10,536 nucleotides of DNA, from NCBI RefSeq assembly GCF_938040765.1, contig NZ_CALIAA010000125.1, positions 1 to 10,536 on the forward strand. Reading direction: 5' to 3'. Made by a program: the position numbers and the translations under genes. Source of the stretch: an uncultured Fretibacterium sp. GTDB taxonomy: Bacteria; Synergistota; Synergistia; Synergistales; Aminobacteriaceae. Position 1 is the stretch's first letter; every line of letters starts with the position of its first letter. Shown here piece by piece: positions 6,451-10,536 of this stretch. The notes below the pieces were generated by a model. It saw nothing but the letters and a program-made list of their open reading frames with translations, did not search any database and was not told where the DNA came from.

Positions 6451-6501
6451 CCATAAGCGGACGGCGCGGTTTGTCGTTTTTCACCGGCCGTCCGCTTATG
6501 G
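6451..6501. repeat. Perfect 15-bp inverted repeat in the livJ-livH spacer
   Basis: Arms CCATAAGCGGACGGC (6451-6465) and GCCGTCCGCTTATGG (6487-6501) are exact reverse complements. Inside, CGGT (6467-6470) and ACCG (6483-6486) extend the stem after a one-base bulge, leaving a loop of about 12 bases. This is far longer than expected by chance and the most striking non-coding structure in the window. It is not followed by a U-run on either strand. It may be an RNA-stabilising stem that shields the livJ 3' end, or a palindromic interspersed repeat of REP or MITE type; the arms do not recur elsewhere in this window. Confidence 0.7.
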
Positions 6502-6583
6502 GCTTCCCTGGAGGACGAGCCCCCTGCCCCCTCGCCCGTCCCGCCACGGGGACACGCCCCCGGTGGGACAGGCCCGTAGGGGC

Positions 6584-6605
6584 GCCGGGGAACCGGCTCC
6601 CCGGC
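6584..6605. other. GC-rich hairpin downstream of the binding-protein gene
   Basis: Arms GCCGGGGA (6584-6591) and TCCCCGGC (6598-6605) pair over 8 bp around a 6-base loop. It is the second hairpin after the livJ stop on the minus-strand transcript. With the neighbouring stems it would form a barrier to 3' exonucleases. Confidence 0.5.
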
Positions 6606-6614
6606 CGGGGGATT

Positions 6615-6631
6615 GGGGGGCGGCGCCCCCC
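6615..6631. other. Stem-loop immediately after the livJ stop
   Basis: GGGGGGC (6615-6621), loop GGC, GCCCCCC (6625-6631): a 7-bp all-GC stem starting 6 bases after the binding-protein stop codon on the minus strand. What follows is AATCCCCC, not a U-tract, so it is not a full rho-independent terminator. Partial termination or 3' stabilisation of the livJ message is plausible. Confidence 0.5.
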
Positions 6632-6637
6632 GTCCCG

Positions 6638-7843
6638 TCACTCCGCGCTGCCGACGAAGAGGGTCTTGAAGTCCCCGCCTTCGAACACGGTGACGACCAT
6701 GGGGATGGAGATCTGGCGCTTCTGGCCGAAGTAGGGCGTGCCGATGTAGTGCAGCGGCCGGTTGTCCTTCAGATACGGGTTGGGCATGGAGAAGGTCTCC
6801 ATGGCGGCCTTGAACTTCTCCACGTCGTCAATGGCCTCCGGCCCAGCCTGCTTCAGCGTGTTCAGTATGATCTCGAGAGCATAGACCTTCGTCCCGGCCT
6901 CGTCGTTCCACTCCCCGGCGACCTTCTCGTATTCCTTGATGAAATCCTCCATGTACGCGCTGCGGATCTCCGGGGTGCTCGCTCCCCCCACGGAGATGAA
7001 GCCGTTGGCCGCGTCGCCGGCCAGTTCCGCGATCACCTTCGCGTCCTGGGCGGTCTCCGTGCTGAGGATGCCCTCGAAGCCCAGCTCGCGTGCCGTCTTG
7101 ATCAGCAGGGGCGTGTCCGCGGGCGCGGCTCCGGAGAGCACCAGCAGGTCGGGCTTCTTGCCCACGACGCTGGACATGACGGGGAAGAAGTCCGTGGTGC
7201 CGGGCTCGTAGGTGTCCTTTTCGGCGAGGATCTCAAGGCCCAGTTTCCTGGCGGCCTCCACGCCCTCATCCCTCTGGTTCAGGGACTCCGAGTCGTTGCG
7301 CGCGACGAACGCGATGCTCTTGATCCCCTTCTCCTTCATCAGGTAGGAGTAGATGACAGGGCCCGCCTGATAGGACGCGATCATGCCCAGAATCGAGTTG
7401 CTGGCCGGGGCGGTATAGAGCTTCTTGGAGAAGGCATAGGGAATGCTGATGGCCTTGCCCTTCTCGATGACGGGGACGATGGCCATGGAGGTCGGGTCGA
7501 TGTTGGGCCCGATGATGTAGTGGATGCCCTCCTCGTAGATCAGGCGCTCCGCTCCCGACACGGAGACCTTGGGGTCGTTGCGGTCGTCGACCGCGACAAT
7601 CTTGATCTTGTAGGTGTCCTCTCCGATCTGGAAGCCGCCCTTGTCGTTGATCATCTTGGCGGACGCCTCGGCGCAATAGCGGTTCACCAGCCCCCAGGAG
7701 GCCGCCGGCCCGCTCATGACGCCCAACACGCCGATCTTCAGCTCCTTCTCCGCCGCCAGCGCCGCGCTGCAGAGCGACAGGGAAAGCAGGACGACCAACA
7801 CCGACGCCAATGCCTTACGAGACGAAAAACAGAACCTGCCCAT
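6638..7843 (-). CDS. Liv/HAAT-type periplasmic substrate-binding protein
   Basis: A 401-residue type I periplasmic binding protein (LivJ/Peripla_BP_6-like), the ligand receptor for the LivHMGF importer downstream. A signal peptide occupies about residues 1-31 (basic MGRFCFSSRK, hydrophobic VLVVLLSLSL, cleavage near AALAA); the Cys in it does not make a good lipobox. The mature start KELKIGVLGVMSGPAASWG is the usual first strand and binding-loop region, followed by VSGAERLIYEEGIHYIIGPN and the hinge-region segment SIPYAFS. Length is normal for the family. ATG at 7843-7841 is chosen; AGGAG lies 10 bases upstream, and an in-frame TTG one codon earlier cannot be excluded. Its position between allB and the permeases argues for a ureide, hydantoin or related ligand. 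I give no symbol because the ligand is unknown. Confidence 0.93.
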   Translation of the reverse strand: MGRFCFSSRKALASVLVVLLSLSLCSAALAAEKELKIGVLGVMSGPAASWGLVNRYCAEASAKMINDKGGFQIGEDTYKIKIVAVDDRNDPKVSVSGAERLIYEEGIHYIIGPNIDPTSMAIVPVIEKGKAISIPYAFSKKLYTAPASNSILGMIASYQAGPVIYSYLMKEKGIKSIAFVARNDSESLNQRDEGVEAARKLGLEILAEKDTYEPGTTDFFPVMSSVVGKKPDLLVLSGAAPADTPLLIKTARELGFEGILSTETAQDAKVIAELAGDAANGFISVGGASTPEIRSAYMEDFIKEYEKVAGEWNDEAGTKVYALEIILNTLKQAGPEAIDDVEKFKAAMETFSMPNPYLKDNRPLHYIGTPYFGQKRQISIPMVVTVFEGGDFKTLFVGSAE

Positions 7844-7863
7844 CAAAAACACGCTCCTCTCCC

Positions 7864-7877
7864 GGGGCCTTTGCCCC
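7864..7877. other. Small GC hairpin before the binding-protein ribosome site
   Basis: GGGGC (7864-7868), loop CTTT, GCCCC (7873-7877). Just upstream of the AGGAG of the binding-protein gene on the minus strand. It could tune translation or stabilise the message. Confidence 0.35.
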
Positions 7878-7910
7878 AAAGACGATGATGAACGGCGAGA
7901 GGAAAGAACT

Positions 7911-7938
7911 CCCTCGCCCGGCGAGGGGGGATGCCCCC
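7911..7938. other. Overlapping GC hairpins in the allB-to-binding-protein spacer
   Basis: CCCTCGC (7911-7917) pairs with GCGAGGG (7921-7927) over 7 bp. GGGGG (7926-7930) pairs with CCCCC (7934-7938) over 5 bp. The two stems share two bases, so full forms of both cannot coexist. They lie in the 122-base spacer that also begins with a run of A after the allB stop. No U-run follows on the transcript, so they are not called as a terminator. Confidence 0.35.
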
Positions 7939-7965
7939 ACCCCCTACGCATGCCGCTCTTTTTTT

Positions 7966-9333
7966 TCAAGGGGTCCGGCGCCTGACCAGCTCCCCGTAGC
8001 CCGGCGAAACCCGCACGGCCCCGCCGCCCCAAACAACCTGCCCACGCACCAGAACCGTCTCGGGAACCCCGCGCCCCTCCAGGCCGACGAAGGCCGAGAT
8101 GCGGTTGAGGTATTGAAGGGAATCCTCCGTGATCCGCCATTCCCGGTCGGGATCCAGGATCACCAGGTCCGCATCCGCCCCCGGCCGGACGGCGCCCTTC
8201 CGCTCCCACAATCCGAAGATCCGCGCCGGCCCCTCCGAGAGCCGGGCGGCGACGAGGGAGGGAGAAAGCCCGCGGCGGTGCACGGCGCGATCGAAGAAGA
8301 CCGACATCAGGCTCTGAATACCGCTGATCCCGCCCCAGGCCTTGAAGGCCCCTTCCCCCTCGTCCTTCTCCCGGGGGGCGCATGGCGAGTGGTCGGAGGC
8401 CACGCAGGCCAGGGTTCCGTCGACAACATAATCCCAAAGCGCCTCGCGGGCCGCCGCATCCCGCAGCGGAGGCGCGCACTTGAAGAGCATCCCCCGCTCC
8501 AGGACGTCCGTCTCGTCGAAGACGAGATAGTGCGTACAGGTCTCGGCCGTCACGGGCAGCCCCTCGGCCTGAGCCCCACGAATCAGCTCCGCCACCCTGG
8601 GGTGGCTGACATGGCAGATGTGCACCCGCGCACCGGTCGCACGCGCCAGTTCGATCACCCCGGCGACCGCGATCCGCTCCGCCTCCACCGGACGCGAGCG
8701 CAGGAAGTCGATGCGGCCGGTCCGGCCCTCCCACACGGCGCGCTCCTCCTCGTGCCGGATGATGGAATAGTCCTCGGCATGGAAGCCGACCAGGCCGCCG
8801 AAAGAGGAGGCGACCTCCAGGGCCTCCCGCACGACCCCCAGGGTGAGCGTGCGATAGTCCGGAGAGACGGGCCCCAGAAAAACCTTGAACGCGGTGACGC
8901 CCGCGTCGTGAAGGGCGCGCATTTCGTCGAGGTTGTCCCCCGTCAGTCCGCCCCAAAAGGCATAATCCACGAGGGCCTCGTCCCGAACGGCCTCGAACTT
9001 GCGCGCAAAAATCGCGGCATCCGTCAGGGCCGGCTCGTTCTGCAGGGGCATATCCACCACCGTGGTCACGCCGCCCGCCGCCGCCGCCGCGGTCCCATGG
9101 GCAAAATCCTCGCGCCAGGTGAAGCCGGGATCGTTGAGGTGTGCGTGGACGTCGATCGCTCCGGGCATCACGAGCCTGCCCTCCGCATCGAGGACCTGAG
9201 CCGCCCGGACGCCGTCCCGCACATGGGGCGCAAGCAGCGCGGCCACCCGCCCGTCCTTCACGGCCACGTCGGCCGCGTCGATCCCCTCGGCCGAAACGAC
9301 CCGGCCGTTCTTCACCAGAAGATCACAGTCCAT
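7966..9333 (-). CDS. allB: Allantoinase (cyclic amidohydrolase family)
   Basis: A 455-residue cytoplasmic zinc hydrolase that opens the hydantoin ring of allantoin to give allantoate. The metal-site residues are all visible: His63 and His65 in DVHAHLNDPG, Lys150 in AFKVFLGP (the carboxylated bridging lysine), His185 in GFHAEDY, His241 in ICHVSH, and Asp314 in ASDHSPC. TWREDFAHGT, VVDMPLQN, AETCTHYL and FKCAPPLR are allantoinase-type and separate it from dihydropyrimidinases; dihydroorotase is less likely. Length matches bacterial AllB (about 450). ATG at 9333-9331 has GGAGG 7 bases upstream; the TTG two codons earlier would be too close. It follows the racemase by 63 bases and precedes the importer, so uptake, racemisation and ring opening are encoded together. 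The motifs do not settle whether related hydantoins are also used. Confidence 0.92.
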   Translation of the reverse strand: MDCDLLVKNGRVVSAEGIDAADVAVKDGRVAALLAPHVRDGVRAAQVLDAEGRLVMPGAIDVHAHLNDPGFTWREDFAHGTAAAAAGGVTTVVDMPLQNEPALTDAAIFARKFEAVRDEALVDYAFWGGLTGDNLDEMRALHDAGVTAFKVFLGPVSPDYRTLTLGVVREALEVASSFGGLVGFHAEDYSIIRHEEERAVWEGRTGRIDFLRSRPVEAERIAVAGVIELARATGARVHICHVSHPRVAELIRGAQAEGLPVTAETCTHYLVFDETDVLERGMLFKCAPPLRDAAAREALWDYVVDGTLACVASDHSPCAPREKDEGEGAFKAWGGISGIQSLMSVFFDRAVHRRGLSPSLVAARLSEGPARIFGLWERKGAVRPGADADLVILDPDREWRITEDSLQYLNRISAFVGLEGRGVPETVLVRGQVVWGGGAVRVSPGYGELVRRRTP

Positions 9334-9357
9334 TTTCAAACCTCCGTCCAGGAGGAC

Positions 9358-9379
9358 AAGCCTCTGACCTCCGAGGCTT
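9358..9379. other. Hairpin in the racemase-allB spacer
   Basis: AAGCCTC (9358-9364) and GAGGCTT (9373-9379) pair over 7 bp with an 8-base loop. On the minus-strand transcript it is followed by GTCCTCC, not a U-run, so it is probably not a terminator. The loop and flank contain GGAGG-like stretches near the allB ribosome site, so a role in allB translation is possible. Confidence 0.35.
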
Positions 9380-9396
9380 TTCGAATGAAACCCCTA

Positions 9397-10125
9397 TCAA
9401 ACCTCTCTGCCATCCGGCAGGACCCGGGTCTTCACGCGCGGAGCTTCAAAAAGCCCCACCTTGCTGCTCGTATACCCAAGGCAGTGATAGGCCTCCGCCT
9501 GTTTGATGGCCACGGACAGGCCGTCGATGCAAACCACCCCGCCCGCCTCCTCGCCGATCGCGTGGTCCCGCCCGGAGAAAGAGGCCCCGCCCAGACAGAT
9601 CACCTCGGCTCCATCCTCCTCCAGAGCCCGCCTCGCCTCGCGGGCAAAGGCCGTGTTGGCCGCTTTCAGGTCGTCGAAAGATTGCTTTACGTCCATGTCG
9701 ACCGTTCGAACCGAAGCGCACAGGGCCTCCAGGCCGTAATAGCGGACCAGACTCTCAATCACCGGTTTGAAGCGGTTCAAGGGGGACAGGATGCTGAATC
9801 GATGTCCAAAGGAACACGCCGCCAGCATCGAGGCCTGAGCGATGCCATAGACCGGCTTGTTCGTCAGTTCTCGGGCGGCATAGAGCCCCGGATCGCAGTA
9901 ACAGGCGATGACGAAGGCGTCGTAGTTTTTCTCGTGACGTCTGACCAGATCGACTGTAGCCAGGGCGGCAAAGGCTGCGTCATAGTTCCCCTCGATCACG
10001 GGCACGCCCCATTCCGCACAGATCACGTCCACCGTCGTACCGGGGTTCGCCAGCCTGCGCGAAACCTCACGGATCTTGTCCGTGATCTCGCGGTTCATGT
10101 TGGAATTGATGACCAACAGTTTCAT
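9397..10125 (-). CDS. Asp/Glu/hydantoin racemase family protein, putative allantoin racemase
   Basis: A 242-residue cytoplasmic protein of the aspartate/glutamate/hydantoin racemase superfamily. N-terminal KLLVINSNMN corresponds to the family's INPNT motif, and IACYCDPGL (73-81) holds Cys75 at the position of the first catalytic cysteine. The second catalytic cysteine normally lies in a VLGCAG-type motif near residue 180; here the segment reads ICLGGASFSG (176-185), with glycine at that position and a cysteine three residues earlier (Cys177). Length is right for hydantoin/allantoin racemases (about 240). Next to allB and in a uraD operon, allantoin racemase is the natural guess, but the altered motif leaves room for another reaction. 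ATG at 10125-10123 has GAGGTGG about 8 bases upstream. A close paralogue lies directly upstream. Confidence 0.82.
   Translation of the reverse strand: MKLLVINSNMNREITDKIREVSRRLANPGTTVDVICAEWGVPVIEGNYDAAFAALATVDLVRRHEKNYDAFVIACYCDPGLYAARELTNKPVYGIAQASMLAACSFGHRFSILSPLNRFKPVIESLVRYYGLEALCASVRTVDMDVKQSFDDLKAANTAFAREARRALEEDGAEVICLGGASFSGRDHAIGEEAGGVVCIDGLSVAIKQAEAYHCLGYTSSKVGLFEAPRVKTRVLPDGREV
9626..9719. repeat. 94-bp near-identical segment, copy 1
   Basis: Matches 10443-10536 in the same orientation with one difference (T at 9664, C at 10481). The offset of 817 bases is the same as between the two racemase stop codons. The match reaches the right edge and may continue beyond it. Confidence 0.9.
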
Positions 10126-10160
10126 TTCGATACCACCTCTTTATTCCAAAAATGACGGAC

Positions 10161-10192
10161 ATGCCGCGAACTCCACGGGAGCGGCCCGGCAT
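10161..10192. other. Imperfect hairpin between the two racemase genes
   Basis: ATGCCG (10161-10166) pairs with CGGCAT (10187-10192), with an inner CTCC/GGAG stem (10171-10174 with 10178-10181) separated by an internal loop. On the minus-strand transcript an AUUUUUGG run lies about 7 bases after the stem. It might act as a weak terminator or attenuator between the duplicated genes, but the spacing and short U-run are poor. Confidence 0.3.
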
Positions 10193-10213
10193 AAACCCTC
10201 CGACGGCCGCCGA

Positions 10214-10536
10214 TTACGCCTCCACACCGCCCGGCAGGGTCCGGACCTTCGTACGTGGAATCTCGAAAAGCCCCACCTTACTGCTCGTGTAACCAAGGCG
10301 GTGGTAGGCCTCCGCCTGTTTGAGGGCTGCGGACAGGCCGTCGATGCAAACCACCCCGCCCGCCTCCTCGCCGATCGCTCGGTCCCGGCCGGCGAAAACT
10401 GCTCCGCCCAGGCAGATCACCTCGGCTCCGTCCTCCTCCACGGCCCGCCTCGCCTCGCGGGCAAAGGCCGTGTTGGCCGCCTTCAGGTCGTCGAAAGATT
10501 GCTTTACGTCCATGTCGACCGTTCGAACCGAAGCGC
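10214..10536 (-). CDS. Asp/Glu/hydantoin racemase family protein, second copy, C-terminal part
   Basis: The last 106 residues of a paralogue of the adjacent racemase, cut by the right edge (its start lies outside). By hand alignment 92 of 106 residues equal residues 137-242 of the neighbour with no gaps; most differences are in the last 15 residues (IPRTKVRTLPGGVEA against APRVKTRVLPDGREV). The second-cysteine segment reads ICLGGAVFAG, so it also has glycine where the family normally has the second catalytic cysteine. It ends 88 bases before the start of the downstream copy and is probably in the same transcript. Duplicates could differ in substrate or simply raise dosage. Confidence 0.85.
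   Translation of the reverse strand, partial: ASVRTVDMDVKQSFDDLKAANTAFAREARRAVEEDGAEVICLGGAVFAGRDRAIGEEAGGVVCIDGLSAALKQAEAYHRLGYTSSKVGLFEIPRTKVRTLPGGVEA
10443..10536. repeat. 94-bp near-identical segment, copy 2
   Basis: Partner of 9626-9719 with a single base difference, part of the duplicated racemase gene. Identity is highest here and falls toward the 3' end of the gene, which suggests recent duplication followed by uneven drift, or gene conversion. Confidence 0.9.

Noticed and set aside
6563..7888. 441-codon open frame on the plus strand
   Set aside because: Antisense to the binding-protein gene with a composition typical of shadows; no ribosome site or domain signal.
6638..8956. Apparent fusion of the binding protein to a long N-terminal extension
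   Set aside because: The extension is the wrong frame of allB read through GC-rich DNA. The signal peptide and ribosome site place the real start at 7843.
7810..10155. 781-codon open frame on the plus strand
   Set aside because: It lies opposite allB, the racemase and the start of the binding-protein gene, all of which have recognisable motifs on the minus strand. The translation is rich in Arg, Pro, Gly and His without family features, as expected for an antisense shadow in GC-rich DNA.

Overview
This window reads as part of a bacterial chromosome in which every credible gene lies on the minus strand, so transcription runs from right to left. Periplasmic binding proteins with signal peptides and a TRAP transporter point to a Gram-negative (diderm) cell. 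Base composition is clearly GC-rich from about 2250 to the right edge and visibly less so in the TRAP genes on the left. The many organic-solute importers would suit an amino-acid- or ureide-using heterotroph. An anaerobic gut lineage such as Synergistota is a guess from gene content and style, not something the sequence proves.

In transcription order, starting at the right edge, the layout is: the C-terminal part of an Asp/Glu/hydantoin-racemase-family gene cut by the window (10536-10214); a complete close paralogue of it (10125-9397); an allantoinase-type amidohydrolase, allB (9333-7966); a full branched-chain-amino-acid-type (Liv/HAAT) ABC importer in the order binding protein, LivH, LivM, LivG, LivF (7843-2994); a possible 45-residue hydrophobic ORF (2922-2785); and uraD, OHCU decarboxylase (2788-2252). 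After a roughly 320-base intergenic stretch with candidate regulatory sites comes a TRAP transporter dctP-dctQ-dctM (1933-1), with dctM cut by the left edge.

The right-hand block looks like one ureide (allantoin/urate-breakdown) operon. UraD makes (S)-allantoin from OHCU, a racemase-family enzyme could interconvert allantoin enantiomers, and allantoinase opens the ring to allantoate. The Liv-type importer in the middle is a good candidate for importing a ureide or hydantoin instead of leucine. Many junctions show start/stop overlaps of 1 or 4 bases (livM/livG, livG/livF, dctP/dctQ, dctQ/dctM). Urate oxidase, HIU hydrolase and allantoate-degrading enzymes are not in the window.

Unusual points are: two neighbouring racemase genes with a 94-bp stretch differing at one base, both apparently lacking the usual second catalytic cysteine; a hairpin-packed livJ-livH spacer including a perfect 15-bp inverted repeat; a shared 10-mer (AAAACGTTTC) upstream of both the TRAP operon and uraD; and a 10-bp tandem repeat in the dctP leader. 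No tRNA, rRNA, CRISPR array, insertion sequence or phage gene is recognisable.
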